Positions 7,546 to 15,977 of a DNA stretch of 64,000 nucleotides are shown in pieces. Within the stretch, counting starts at the first letter, position 1. Each line of letters opens with the position of its first letter. Source of the stretch: Brevibacterium sp. RIT 803. Lineage in GTDB: Bacteria; Actinomycetota; Actinomycetes; Actinomycetales; Brevibacteriaceae. A program made the translations under genes and the position numbers. Location of the stretch: NCBI RefSeq assembly GCF_016892625.1, contig NZ_JAFEMW010000001.1, positions 1,178,001-1,242,000 of the forward strand, in the 5' to 3' direction. A model generated the notes under the pieces. It saw only the letters and a list, made by a program, of their open reading frames with translations. It was not told where the DNA came from and ran no database searches.

Positions 7546-9398
7546 CCCGCCACCTCCTTGAAAGTGTTCCCCATCTGGGAATCCTCGGCCTGTGTGCGCA
7601 TCCAGCGAGCGATTCTGGTGTTCGGGTCACTGGCCAAATCGCTCAGCGATCCGTCTTCGACGATCTGGCCGTCCTCGAGCCACAGCACTCGGTCGAGGTC
7701 GCGGATCATCGCCAGGTCGTGAGTGATGACGATGCTCGTCCGGCCTTCGGTCAGCTTCGACACCGAGCCCGCGACCTGCCCACGGGTCTGCGGGTCGAGA
7801 CCGGAAGTCGCCTCGTCGAAGACCACGACAGGTGCGTCACGGACCAATGCCCTGGCGATGGCCAGACGTTGTCGCTGTCCACCGGAGAGCGTGTCACCTC
7901 GGTTGCCCAACACGGTGTCATACCCCTCGGGCAGTCCTAAGATGAACTCCTCGGCCTGGGCCGCACGAGCCGCGTCTTCCACCTCGGCGTCGGTGGCGTC
8001 CAGACGGCCGTAGCGGATGTTCTCCCGCACGGTCGCGGCGAACAGAACCGATTCCTGCAGAAGCACCGACACGTTCGAGCGCAGGGAGGACCTTGTGACG
8101 TTGTGCGTGTCGTAGCCGTCGATGAATATCGATCCCGATTCCGGCTGTGAGAGCCGCAGCAGGTAACTCATCAACGTGGACTTCCCGGCTCCGGAGGCGC
8201 CGAGGATCCCCACCTTCTGCCCCGCGGGGATCAGCAGATTGAAGTCATTGAACAGCGGGTTCCCATGGCCGTCCGCCGAGGTGATGCGGTCGAATACAAC
8301 ATCACCGACGACGGGCCCCATGGTCAGGGCGCCGGGAACATCAGCGATCTCGATCGGTTCGTCGAGGAGATCGGCGATCCGTTCCCCGGACGCGGTGGCT
8401 CGGGCGATGCGGCCGGTGTATTTGGCCATATCGCGCAGCGGCTTCATCGCGATCTTGAGGTACATGAGGAACAGCACCAGGTCCCCGGGGGACATGGCCC
8501 CGCGCAGCACCTGGTAGCTGCCGAAGATGAGCACCAGCGCCTGGGAGACACCGACGAGCACGTCGGTTGATCGTTCCAGCCCCGCGGCCAGACGGCGGGC
8601 ACGCACACCGGCCTTGAGTGCGCGTTCGTTTCCATTGGAGAATTCGCGTGCCACGGTGCCCTCGAGACCATAGGCCTGGACGACGCGGATGGCGCCCAGC
8701 GCTTCGGCGGCGGAGCCCACGAGCCTGCCTTCTCCCTTGCGGGTCGAGCGAGAGGCTGTCGTGATCTTCGGGGTCGCGAACTTCGACAGCACCCCGTAGA
8801 TCGCTGCGGTGATGAGCACGATGGCGCTGAGCACCGGGTCGAGGATGACCATGACGACGAGGAGGACCGCCAGGGTGATGACGTTGCCCACCAGCGGAAG
8901 ACCGGCTGTCACTGCCACTTCCTGGAGGCGTCCGATATCGCCGACGAGGCGCTGGGAGGTGTCTCCGATCGAGGCCCGCGAGTGGTACCTCAGCGACAGA
9001 GCCTGCACATGTTCGAAGACCCGCGAGCGCAGCTGGGTCGCGACTCGGGCGCCGACGAGCGCGAAGCAGATGGTCGAGGCATAGTTCGCCACGGCTCTGC
9101 CTGCCACGATGACCGCCAGACCGATCGCAGCCGCGGCCAAGGTCATCCCGACGTTCGATCCGACGCCGATGGTCGGCCCGATCTCTGCGCCCAGGGCAGA
9201 GGTCACGGCATCGATGGCGATCTTGAGCGGCCATGGTTCGAGGATGCGGAAGATGACGTCGCAGAACAGTGCGGCCAGCCCGCCGAAGATGAGCCACTTA
9301 TGCTGGCCCAGGTGCGGGGTGAGGATCCGCAGGGTTCGCTTCAGCGCCCCGGGCGAGATCGTGGACCGGGACTTCTTCGCTTTCGAGGTCTGACTCAT
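7542..9398 (-). CDS. ABC exporter, fused membrane and ATPase domains (MsbA/lipid-flippase type)
   Basis: 618 residues from an ATG at 9398 overlapping the previous stop (ATGA). The basic N-terminal segment is followed by a six-helix ABC transmembrane domain (about 40-320; IFGGLAALFCDVIFRI, GMTLAAAAIGLAVIVAG, LVGNVITLAVLLVVMVIL). The nucleotide-binding domain (about 360-600) has Walker A GASGAGKST, Q-loop VLLQES, signature LSGGQRQRLAIARAL, Walker B VVFDEATSGLD and H-loop ITHDL. Half-transporters like this work as dimers and move lipids, lipid-linked glycans or drugs outward. Flanking glycosyltransferases and kinase-like genes make a glycolipid or oligosaccharide precursor the likely cargo. Confidence 0.88.
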   Translation of the reverse strand: MSQTSKAKKSRSTISPGALKRTLRILTPHLGQHKWLIFGGLAALFCDVIFRILEPWPLKIAIDAVTSALGAEIGPTIGVGSNVGMTLAAAAIGLAVIVAGRAVANYASTICFALVGARVATQLRSRVFEHVQALSLRYHSRASIGDTSQRLVGDIGRLQEVAVTAGLPLVGNVITLAVLLVVMVILDPVLSAIVLITAAIYGVLSKFATPKITTASRSTRKGEGRLVGSAAEALGAIRVVQAYGLEGTVAREFSNGNERALKAGVRARRLAAGLERSTDVLVGVSQALVLIFGSYQVLRGAMSPGDLVLFLMYLKIAMKPLRDMAKYTGRIARATASGERIADLLDEPIEIADVPGALTMGPVVGDVVFDRITSADGHGNPLFNDFNLLIPAGQKVGILGASGAGKSTLMSYLLRLSQPESGSIFIDGYDTHNVTRSSLRSNVSVLLQESVLFAATVRENIRYGRLDATDAEVEDAARAAQAEEFILGLPEGYDTVLGNRGDTLSGGQRQRLAIARALVRDAPVVVFDEATSGLDPQTRGQVAGSVSKLTEGRTSIVITHDLAMIRDLDRVLWLEDGQIVEDGSLSDLASDPNTRIARWMRTQAEDSQMGNTFKEVAG

Positions 9399-10630
9399 AC
9401 CGGCTCCAACACGAACGGCGCCAGTATCTCCTGGCACCGACTGGTCCACGAATGATGGGCAAGTGCTTCGGCACGGGCGGCAGCACCCATTCGCTGCCTC
9501 GCCTCGGCGTCGTCGATGAGGTTCTGCAGGGCACCTGCCAGCGCACTGGAGTCGCCGGCAGGCACAAGCGCCGCCGCACCGGTGCCGTCGAGGACCTCGG
9601 GAATCGAACCGATCGCCGAGGCGACGATGGGCAGTCCCGCTGCCAGGTACTCGTAGATCTTCAGCGGCGAGAAGTAGTTCTCCCCTGCCGGGTACGGGGC
9701 CACAGCAATATCGAAGGTGCGCAGTCGGTCAGGGATCTCTGCGGGGGCGAGCGCCCCGTGGAAGGTCACGCGGTCACCGAGGCGAAGAGCCTGCGCCTGC
9801 TTCTGCAGAGCCTCCGTCTCCGGTCCGTGCCCGAGGATATCGAGATGGAAGTTCCCGCGCAGATCGGCACAGGCCTCGATGAGCCGGTCGGTGCCGTGCC
9901 AGGGTTTGAGGGTTCCCACGAAGCCGATCCGCACAGGTTGATCGCGACTCGGAACAGGTCGTTCGTGACGTGGGTCCTCGCCGTGAGCTGTTTCCTCGCC
10001 GAGGCTGCCCCTCCCTGCAGACGACTGTGCCGGTGTGATCCGCTGCGTGTTCACACCGTTGGGGACCACCGCGACATCGCGCAGCCCCGGGTAGTCCCGC
10101 TCCACCCAGGCGGCAACAGCGGAACTGACACAGACGATCCGCTCGGCTTCGACGAAGCTGTGGGCTGTGGTCCGAGCGGCATGCGCATCGTGGACGAGAC
10201 CGCGATGCTGCTTCTGCTCAGCGAGCAGCGGTGCGTTGACCTCGAGGACCAGAGGCACGCCGAGGCGGCCGCTGATCTGCGCTCCGGCGGTGGAGAACAG
10301 CGAATACCGTTCGTAGACGAGGTCGAAGGCCTGGCCGGCTCCCGCATCCGGAGCAGACGCGGTGTGGACGACCATATCAGCGAGCATGTCGGAGAGGCGC
10401 ATGAGCGCCATCTCCCGTTGGCTTCGATCAAGGCCGCCGGGCACCTTGAGGCGGGTGACGTTGAGATCGGCGAGGTCGCTCGGGACGTCGTCATCGGTGC
10501 GGGTGCAGAAGACGCTGACATCATGGCCGAGGCTTCTGAAGGTGCGGATGACTTCCTGCACGTGGACGCTTGCGCCCTTGGTGCCGAATACTCCGATGCC
10601 CGGGTCGAGCAGAATGTAGGCGATTCTCAT
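9395..10630 (-). CDS. GT4-family glycosyltransferase
   Basis: 411 residues from an ATG at 10630 overlapping the preceding stop. N-terminal Rossmann domain: MRIAYILLDPGIGVFGTKGASVHVQEVIRTFRSLGHDV, the donor/acceptor loop of GT4 enzymes. C-terminal domain: VRIGFVGTLKPWHGTDRLIEA, then FHGALAPAEIPDRLRTFDIAVAPYP and the EX7E-type nucleotide-sugar motif around SPLKIYEYLAAGLPIVAS. A hydrophilic linker (about 245-280) joins the halves. It should act in the cytosol or on the inner membrane face with a nucleotide-sugar donor. It is one of three glycosyltransferases in the operon; its linkage and sugar cannot be read from sequence. Confidence 0.87.
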   Translation of the reverse strand: MRIAYILLDPGIGVFGTKGASVHVQEVIRTFRSLGHDVSVFCTRTDDDVPSDLADLNVTRLKVPGGLDRSQREMALMRLSDMLADMVVHTASAPDAGAGQAFDLVYERYSLFSTAGAQISGRLGVPLVLEVNAPLLAEQKQHRGLVHDAHAARTTAHSFVEAERIVCVSSAVAAWVERDYPGLRDVAVVPNGVNTQRITPAQSSAGRGSLGEETAHGEDPRHERPVPSRDQPVRIGFVGTLKPWHGTDRLIEACADLRGNFHLDILGHGPETEALQKQAQALRLGDRVTFHGALAPAEIPDRLRTFDIAVAPYPAGENYFSPLKIYEYLAAGLPIVASAIGSIPEVLDGTGAAALVPAGDSSALAGALQNLIDDAEARQRMGAAARAEALAHHSWTSRCQEILAPFVLEPV

Positions 10631-12027
10631 GACACATGCTCCAGTTCTCGGTCGGCGTTCGGCGTGGCTTCGCCGGAGAGCGGCGCTGGGTGACCAGTGT
10701 TCGATGCGACGTGACCGAGCACGTCTGCCGCCGGAGTCTCGGTCGCGATTGCGCCTGTCACCAGGTCGGCAAGTTCTCGGGCCTGGGCGCGCGAGTCGTG
10801 CTCTCGGCACACGAGGCGGCGAGCAGCATCGGTGATCTCTCGTACGGAAGCAGGATTCTCCCGCAGCCGATGGGCCACCTCGGCGATGGTGGATGCGATC
10901 TGATCGGGGGCATCCCCCTCGACCAGCCACCCGGTCTCATCGTCGATGATGACCTCGGGCACGGCCGTGACTGTGCCGGCGATGCACGGGATTCCGGTGG
11001 CCATGCCTTCGAGCAGGACGGTCGGCAGGCCATCGGCATTGCCGTCTGCGCCGATGACGAACGGGGCGACGAGGACGTCGTGGCTGACGAACATCTCGCG
11101 GACTTCGGACTGGGTCAGCGCTCCGTGCATGTCGACGAGCTCGGTGAGGTGGCTCGTGACGATGAGTTCGCGCAGCTCGTCCTCAAGCGGACCCGTGCCG
11201 ACAAGGTCGAGGTGACAGGGCAGGCCGCTGTCGCGCAGCCGGGCGAGCGCGGCGAGCAGGTGTGCGAATCCCTTCTTCTCAACGAGGCGCCCGACGGCCA
11301 GAAGCGAGGGGATCGCCTGCGCCGCACCGCTCGGTCGCTCAGCGATGTCGGGACGATAGGGGAAGCGGTCGAGTTCGAGACCGTTGCGCACAACGACGAT
11401 CCGCTCGCTGAGCTCAGGGCCGAGGGTGCGACGCAGATAGCTGTGGTTGTAGTCGCTGATGGCGATGACGTGGTCGGCGTCGGCGACCTTCCGGCTCAGA
11501 TCGTCGAGTTCGACGCTCTCATGGAAGATGTCCTTCGCATGCGTGGTGAACGAATAGGCGATCCCCGTCAGCGCCGAGGCGGCCCGAGCCACCGTCGTCG
11601 CCACCGAAGCGAAGTGGGCGTGGAGGTGGGTGACCTCGTGTTCGAGCGCCAAGCGGGCCACGGCAGCGGCCTGGACGGCATCGTCGTGGCTCAGCTCTGT
11701 GATGTCGCCGAGGTGGGTCTTGAGACCAGCGGCGATCCTCGGTTCTTGCATGCTCTCCTGCCAGGTCTGCCAGAAGCTGCGGGCGCTCGAAGGCCGTTCG
11801 ACGTGGATGACCGGGGCCTTGACCCTGGCCAGCTCTGGGTGGAAGCGGGTATCGGTGCTCGGCCGCAGGGAGAAGATGATGAGCTCCTCCCCGGCAGCCT
11901 CTCTGGCGAGGATCTCGGAGACGATGAAGGTCTCGGAGAAGCGCGGGTACATCTTCAGGACGTAGGCGCGTTTGGTGCTCAGGTGCGCAGATGTCGGTGC
12001 GTGTGTGGGTGCGTGTTCAGCCTGCAT
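10627..12027 (-). CDS. GT4-family glycosyltransferase, WcaL/colanic-acid type
   Basis: 466 residues; start ATG at 12027 with a GAGGAGG ribosome site inside the end of the upstream gene (11-bp overlap). YVLKMYPRFSETFIVSEILARE near residue 22 is typical of WcaL-like exopolysaccharide glycosyltransferases. Also seen: HLHAHFASVATTVARAAS near 145, FTTHAKDIFHE near 170, VVRNGLELDRF near 225, VGRLVEKKGFAHLLAAL near 255 and the DGLPTVLLEGMATGIPCIA EX7E motif near 340. It probably adds a sugar to a lipid-linked acceptor during synthesis of a surface polysaccharide or glycolipid. The last 40 residues are low in conservation and probably unstructured. Confidence 0.88.
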   Translation of the reverse strand: MQAEHAPTHAPTSAHLSTKRAYVLKMYPRFSETFIVSEILAREAAGEELIIFSLRPSTDTRFHPELARVKAPVIHVERPSSARSFWQTWQESMQEPRIAAGLKTHLGDITELSHDDAVQAAAVARLALEHEVTHLHAHFASVATTVARAASALTGIAYSFTTHAKDIFHESVELDDLSRKVADADHVIAISDYNHSYLRRTLGPELSERIVVVRNGLELDRFPYRPDIAERPSGAAQAIPSLLAVGRLVEKKGFAHLLAALARLRDSGLPCHLDLVGTGPLEDELRELIVTSHLTELVDMHGALTQSEVREMFVSHDVLVAPFVIGADGNADGLPTVLLEGMATGIPCIAGTVTAVPEVIIDDETGWLVEGDAPDQIASTIAEVAHRLRENPASVREITDAARRLVCREHDSRAQARELADLVTGAIATETPAADVLGHVASNTGHPAPLSGEATPNADRELEHVS

Positions 12028-13264
12028 AGCTGGCCTCCTCGATTGAAGCGACGGCGCCGAGGGCCGAGGGACTGTGGTCAGGGATGATGGCGGTGACGTG
12101 CGGGCCGATGAGTTCGGCAGCGAGGTGCGCGACCGAGGCCAGCCCTGCCAGGTCGATGTGCGAGCGGTCGATGGAGTGATCGACCTGCCGGTTGAACCAG
12201 TCGCTGAGCGCCGTTGCGCTCATGCGATCAATGGACAGTGTGTCGATCGCGCCGACGGCGGCAAGCGCAGATGCCCGCCGAGGCTGCTCGGCACGATGCC
12301 CGTTCCGGGGGACGACGAGGGCCGGAGTCGTCGTCGCGATCACCTCGCTGATGGTGTTGTATCCACCCATGCACACGAGTGCGGATGCCCGGTCGATGAG
12401 GCCTGGAACGTCGTCGCTGTGGCGGATGACGATGGTCGACTCCGACGCGGATCGTTTGAGAGCTTCGAACTCGGCGAAGTCCATCTGGGGACCCGTCACG
12501 ACCAGGTGGGTGTGGCCTGCCGGTGGACGTGCACGTACCGCGATCGATGCGAGGTCGGCCCCGTCGGAGCCTCCCCCCAGGCAGGTGAGGACGAACCGTC
12601 CGCGCATTGTCGTCGCACGATCCACGGAATGTTCCACGGGGCGTTCCATGGCCAGGTATCCGGTGCACTCCGAGATGCGCGCAAGCTCCTCAGGCACTTC
12701 ACCGGTCGCCCTTGGGTCGTAGACGTCCGGGTCACCGTAGATCCAGACCTCGTCGAAGGCATCAGCGACGACGCCGGCTCCGCCGACCCGATCCCATTCG
12801 CGTTCGATCACCGCGGGTGTGTCGAGGACCTCGCGCAGGCCGAGGACCGTGCGGCACCCGCGTGCCCTGACATGGTCGAGCGCTTCGTTCAGTTCGCCGT
12901 CGATGCCGAAGGGGTGACGATCGACGATGAAGAGTTCAGGGTCCTGCTGGTCGAGGATCGCGGTGATCGCGGCGGCCCGCAGGGCGCTGAGCCCTTCCAT
13001 CGATGAGGCCAATGCCCGGGGCTCGTAGCCTCCAGCAGACGGGGTCACACCGGGCAGAATCACCCAGTCCCATCCAGCGGGGAGATCGAAGCGTGTGGCC
13101 TCGGGGTTGCCTGCGATGAGCAGCCCGCTCACTCTGCGTCCGGTCAGTGTGGGAAGGTCCTTGGCCAGGGCGAAGGCCAAGGCACGGTTCCGGCGGATGT
13201 GTCCCAGACCCAGGGAGTCGTGGGAGAACAATGCGATTCTCAGAGTGGAATTCATACTCTTCAT
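12017..13264 (-). CDS. MurG-like predicted glycosyltransferase (GT-B), first gene of the operon
   Basis: 415 residues. The N-terminus IALFSHDSLGLGHIRRNRALAFAL matches the predicted glycosyltransferase group often listed as COG4671. The C-terminal half has MGGYNTISEVIATTTPALVVPRNGHRAEQPRRASALA, a MurG/UGT-style donor-binding segment. Two ATGs (13264 and 13255) are possible; the longer is given. It opens a six-gene run with overlaps of 1-11 bp. The upstream 60 bp hold TTAAG direct repeats and a 17-bp motif shared with the regulator operon, so it is probably transcribed from a regulated promoter there. Confidence 0.78.
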   Translation of the reverse strand: MKSMNSTLRIALFSHDSLGLGHIRRNRALAFALAKDLPTLTGRRVSGLLIAGNPEATRFDLPAGWDWVILPGVTPSAGGYEPRALASSMEGLSALRAAAITAILDQQDPELFIVDRHPFGIDGELNEALDHVRARGCRTVLGLREVLDTPAVIEREWDRVGGAGVVADAFDEVWIYGDPDVYDPRATGEVPEELARISECTGYLAMERPVEHSVDRATTMRGRFVLTCLGGGSDGADLASIAVRARPPAGHTHLVVTGPQMDFAEFEALKRSASESTIVIRHSDDVPGLIDRASALVCMGGYNTISEVIATTTPALVVPRNGHRAEQPRRASALAAVGAIDTLSIDRMSATALSDWFNRQVDHSIDRSHIDLAGLASVAHLAAELIGPHVTAIIPDHSPSALGAVASIEEASYAG

Positions 13265-13278
13265 CCTGGTCTGCCTGA

Positions 13279-13316
13279 TTAAGGTGGAGTTAAGACGCAG
13301 ATGAGAAGACTCTTAG
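13279..13316 (-). promoter_or_regulatory. Candidate response-regulator binding region of the glycan operon
   Basis: Plus-strand TTAAG occurs at 13279-13283 and 13290-13294, an 11-bp period typical of OmpR/PhoP-family tandem half-sites. Next to it is GATGAGAAGACTCTTAG (13300-13316), which matches the motif at 15875-15891 in 13 of 17 positions. Both lie 15-52 bp upstream of the first glycosyltransferase start. Confidence 0.5.
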
Positions 13317-13324
13317 GCTCGCAT

Positions 13325-13984
13325 TCAGTCCACGCGGTAGCCGAACCCGCGCACGGTGGTGACGAAGTCGCTGCCCAGCTTCTTGCGCAGATAGCCGACG
13401 TAGACGTCGACGACATTGGAACCGGGATCGAAGTCGAAGCCCCACACATGTGAGAGCAGCTGTTCCCGCGAGAGCACATTGCCGCGGTTCTGCAGCAGGA
13501 TCTCTGCCAATGACAGCTCACGGGCAGAAAGGTCGACGATCTTCCCAGCCACCCGCACCTGTCGCCTGAGAAGGTCGATGTGCACATCTGCGCGAACGAG
13601 TTCTGTCTTCGGAGCTTCGATGATCGTCTCCTTGAGCCGCAGTCTGATGCGGGCCAGCAGCTCGCCGAAGCGGAAGGGTTTGATCATGTAGTCGGCAGCG
13701 CCGGACTCCAACGCGAAGATCGTGTCGTCTGCATTGTCACGTGCGGTGAGCACGAGGACCGGAAGGTCGGGGCGCTGTGTGCGCAGCTGGCCGAGAACGC
13801 TGAATCCGTCGAGGCCAGGCAAGCCGATGTCGAGGACGAGCAGGTCGAAGTCTCCTGTCAGCGCCAGGTCTCGACCCGAGATCCCATCTGCAGCGATCTC
13901 TGTGCTGAAGCCTGCGGCTTTGAGCCCCTTGGCGATGAAGGCGGAGATCCGCTCCTCATCTTCGACAACGAGAATTCTGTTCAC
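13325..13984 (-). CDS. OmpR/PhoP-family response regulator
   Basis: 219 residues from a GTG at 13984 that overlaps the histidine kinase stop (GTGA). Receiver domain 1-115: acidic pair VVEDEE at 8-11, phosphorylation site D52 in LLVLDIGLPGLDG, T in VLVLTARDN and K in YMIKPFRFGEL. The C-terminal winged-helix domain (about 125-219) has DLSARELSLAEILLQNRGNVLSREQLLSHVWG, VVDVYVGYLRKKLG and TVRGFGYRVD. It should dimerise on tandem repeats when phosphorylated. It lies 60 bp ahead of the glycosyltransferase operon on the same strand, and a motif shared between the two promoters suggests autoregulation and control of that operon. Confidence 0.93.
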   Translation of the reverse strand: MNRILVVEDEERISAFIAKGLKAAGFSTEIAADGISGRDLALTGDFDLLVLDIGLPGLDGFSVLGQLRTQRPDLPVLVLTARDNADDTIFALESGAADYMIKPFRFGELLARIRLRLKETIIEAPKTELVRADVHIDLLRRQVRVAGKIVDLSARELSLAEILLQNRGNVLSREQLLSHVWGFDFDPGSNVVDVYVGYLRKKLGSDFVTTVRGFGYRVD

Positions 13985-15480
13985 TGCGGTCCTTTCGGCA
14001 GGATCATTCGGAACTGGGCGCCCCTGGACACGTGATCGAGGACGACGGTCCCTCCATGCGCCTCGGCGATGGCCATGATGATGGACAGTCCGAGGCCGAA
14101 CCCGTGTCCCTCGGTCGACCCTCGGCTGAATCGTTCGAAGATGTCGGCTGCGATCTCATCCGGGACACCGCTTCCTTCGTCGCGAACCCAGAGATGGACG
14201 CTGTCACTGTCGACGCCGGCGCCGAAGGTGATCGACTGATCGGCCTCGGTGTGCTCGAAGGCGTTTGCGGCCAACTGCAGCAGAGCCTGCGTCAGCCGCT
14301 GTCGATCAGCGGTGAGGACGACGGCCGGTGGAGTCTCGACCTTCCAATCACGCTGTCCCAGCCCTTTGGCCTTCGCCAGGGTCTCATTGAGCAGCGAAGG
14401 GATGTCGACCTGGCCCGGTCGAACGAAGTCGGGGCGACGAGAACGCGCCAGAATGAGCAGCTCCTCGACGAGGCGGGCCATCCTGTCGGTTTCATCGAGC
14501 AGCATCGTCCGAGTCTCATCGACATCATCGACGTCGCTGGAGTCCATGGTCTCAAGATGGCCGCTGAGGATGGTCAGGGGTGTGCGGAGCTCATGACCGA
14601 CGTCGTCGAGGAAGCGCTTCTGCGTCTCGAAAGAGGCTTCGAGGCGGTCGAGCATATCGTTGAATGTTCGTCCGAGCTCGGCGATGTCGTCATTGCCTCG
14701 TGTGGCGAGCCGGCTGCTGAGATCGCCGCCGGAGATCGACTGCGCGGTCTGTCGCAACTCGGTGACCGGAGCCAGAAGCCGCCTGGCCAGCACCGAAGAG
14801 ATCCCCGAGATGAGCAGCGCAGCGGCCAGCGCGACGACGACGTAGATCTGCATGACCTGCGAGAGATCGGCGTGGCTGGCGGTGACGTTGTGCACGACGA
14901 CGAACGACCCCAGGCCGTTGTCCGCATCTGACGTGGAACCGCCGGCACTGTCGCCGCCGGCCGTGTCTCCGCCGGCTGTGGCTCCACCGGGCGTGCCTCC
15001 ACCTGGCGTGCCCTGTCCGGGTCCGGAGGTGATCGGCAGTACGTAGCCGTCGTATTCGTCGCCGTCGATGGTCAGGTTGATCTCGCCGCCGTCAGCGGAC
15101 ATTCCGGCCACGGCCTTCTCGAACTCCGCGGAACCGTTCACCGCGGAATTCGGCTCTCCTTGGTACAGGACACGACCATCGGTGAGGAAGGCGAACAGGG
15201 TCTCATCTTCGTCTGGCCGATTCTGGGCGAGGAACTGGCTGAGGATCTGGTCGACAGAGGTGAAGCGCTCCCCTGTCTCGGGGTCGACGCCGTTCTGGGC
15301 GAAGGAGCGCATCTCTGCGATCTCCTGCGCCATGGCGGCCGTATTCCGACCCTCGACGTTGTTCGCTTCGACGGTGTAGAGGACGAGTCCGACGACAGTG
15401 AGAGCGAGGACGGAGAGAATGGCGACCGTGATCGTCAGTCGATTCTGAACGGTCATCCGGATGCGACGTTCAGTCGTCAT
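13981..15480 (-). CDS. Membrane sensor histidine kinase
   Basis: 499 residues if started at the ATG at 15480 (a second ATG at 15456 follows the upstream stop). TM1 about 15-37, an extracytoplasmic loop 38-210, TM2 about 212-235, then HAMP. The dimerisation domain has H296 in FLDDVGHELRTPLTIL. The ATPase domain has N-box AANAFEHTEAD, G1 DEGSGVP and G2 GHGFGLGLS. The loop carries a five-residue Gly/Thr/Asp-rich repeat at 157-182, encoded by 15-bp DNA repeats. The gene start overlaps the 3' end of a membrane protein with an aspartate-rich tail, and the stop overlaps the response regulator start. This suggests a three-part sensing module. Confidence 0.9.
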   Translation of the reverse strand: MTTERRIRMTVQNRLTITVAILSVLALTVVGLVLYTVEANNVEGRNTAAMAQEIAEMRSFAQNGVDPETGERFTSVDQILSQFLAQNRPDEDETLFAFLTDGRVLYQGEPNSAVNGSAEFEKAVAGMSADGGEINLTIDGDEYDGYVLPITSGPGQGTPGGGTPGGATAGGDTAGGDSAGGSTSDADNGLGSFVVVHNVTASHADLSQVMQIYVVVALAAALLISGISSVLARRLLAPVTELRQTAQSISGGDLSSRLATRGNDDIAELGRTFNDMLDRLEASFETQKRFLDDVGHELRTPLTILSGHLETMDSSDVDDVDETRTMLLDETDRMARLVEELLILARSRRPDFVRPGQVDIPSLLNETLAKAKGLGQRDWKVETPPAVVLTADRQRLTQALLQLAANAFEHTEADQSITFGAGVDSDSVHLWVRDEGSGVPDEIAADIFERFSRGSTEGHGFGLGLSIIMAIAEAHGGTVVLDHVSRGAQFRMILPKGPQ

Positions 15481-15829
15481 CATCGTCGCCGTCGTCGCCG
15501 TCATCGTCGTCGCCATCATCGTCGCCGTCGTCATCGTCGGAATCGGCGGGCACTTCGCGCGGCGGGTTGGGCACCGGCTCATAGGAATGTTCGAGTTCGT
15601 CGGGCACAGTTGACTCGCCGGAGGAATCGGAGGACTTGGTCGACTCGGTGGGCCTATCGGCAGATCCTTCGGCGTTCGAGGGTGCCGAGGTCTCGGGGGT
15701 GACTTCGACCGGGGTGAGATCTGGCGGCTCCGGCTGAGCGGAGCTCCTGACGATGATGACCGTGAGAACTGCGAGCACGATCACCAGAGCGGCTACCACC
15801 GAGCCCAGAATCTTCGATCTTCCTTCCAC
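15470..15829 (-). CDS. Small single-pass membrane protein with Asp-rich extracellular tail
   Basis: The frame is open from well upstream, but the divergent DedA gene limits it; a GTG at 15829 gives 119 residues and is my best guess. A short basic start (EGRSK) precedes one membrane helix (LGSVVAALVIVLAVLTVIIV, about 7-27). A Pro/Ser/Thr/Glu-rich spacer then leads to a last segment of 24 residues containing 19 Asp and 4 Gly. Charge bias predicts an N-in/C-out topology, which places the acidic tail outside. The 3' end overlaps the histidine kinase start. I know no family for it. A role in binding divalent cations or cationic peptides for the kinase is inference only. Confidence 0.6.
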   Translation of the reverse strand: MEGRSKILGSVVAALVIVLAVLTVIIVRSSAQPEPPDLTPVEVTPETSAPSNAEGSADRPTESTKSSDSSGESTVPDELEHSYEPVPNPPREVPADSDDDDGDDDGDDDDGDDGDDDDD

Positions 15830-15874
15830 GCTCTCAACACTGCCCAAGGCCGGAGGGTTTGTCGAGCGATCAGC

Positions 15875-15891
15875 GATGAGAGTCTTCTTAG
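15875..15891. promoter_or_regulatory. Second copy of the shared 17-bp motif
   Basis: GATGAGAGTCTTCTTAG matches GATGAGAAGACTCTTAG (13300-13316) at both ends (GATGAGA and TCTTAG), differing only in the four central bases. It sits between the divergent DedA gene and the Asp-tail/kinase/regulator operon, so it could act on both. Confidence 0.5.
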
Positions 15892-15977
15892 ACAGATCAG
15901 CCGTGCACTGCCAGGGATCACCTGAGTCGCTGTGATACCGTGAGCGCCGACCGCACAGCCCCATGCAGGAGCATTTG

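Noticed and set aside
5258..13264. Glycan operon considered as an aminoglycoside-type antibiotic cluster
   Set aside because: No aminocyclitol, PKS or NRPS enzymes; APH-fold proteins alone do not show antibiotic chemistry.
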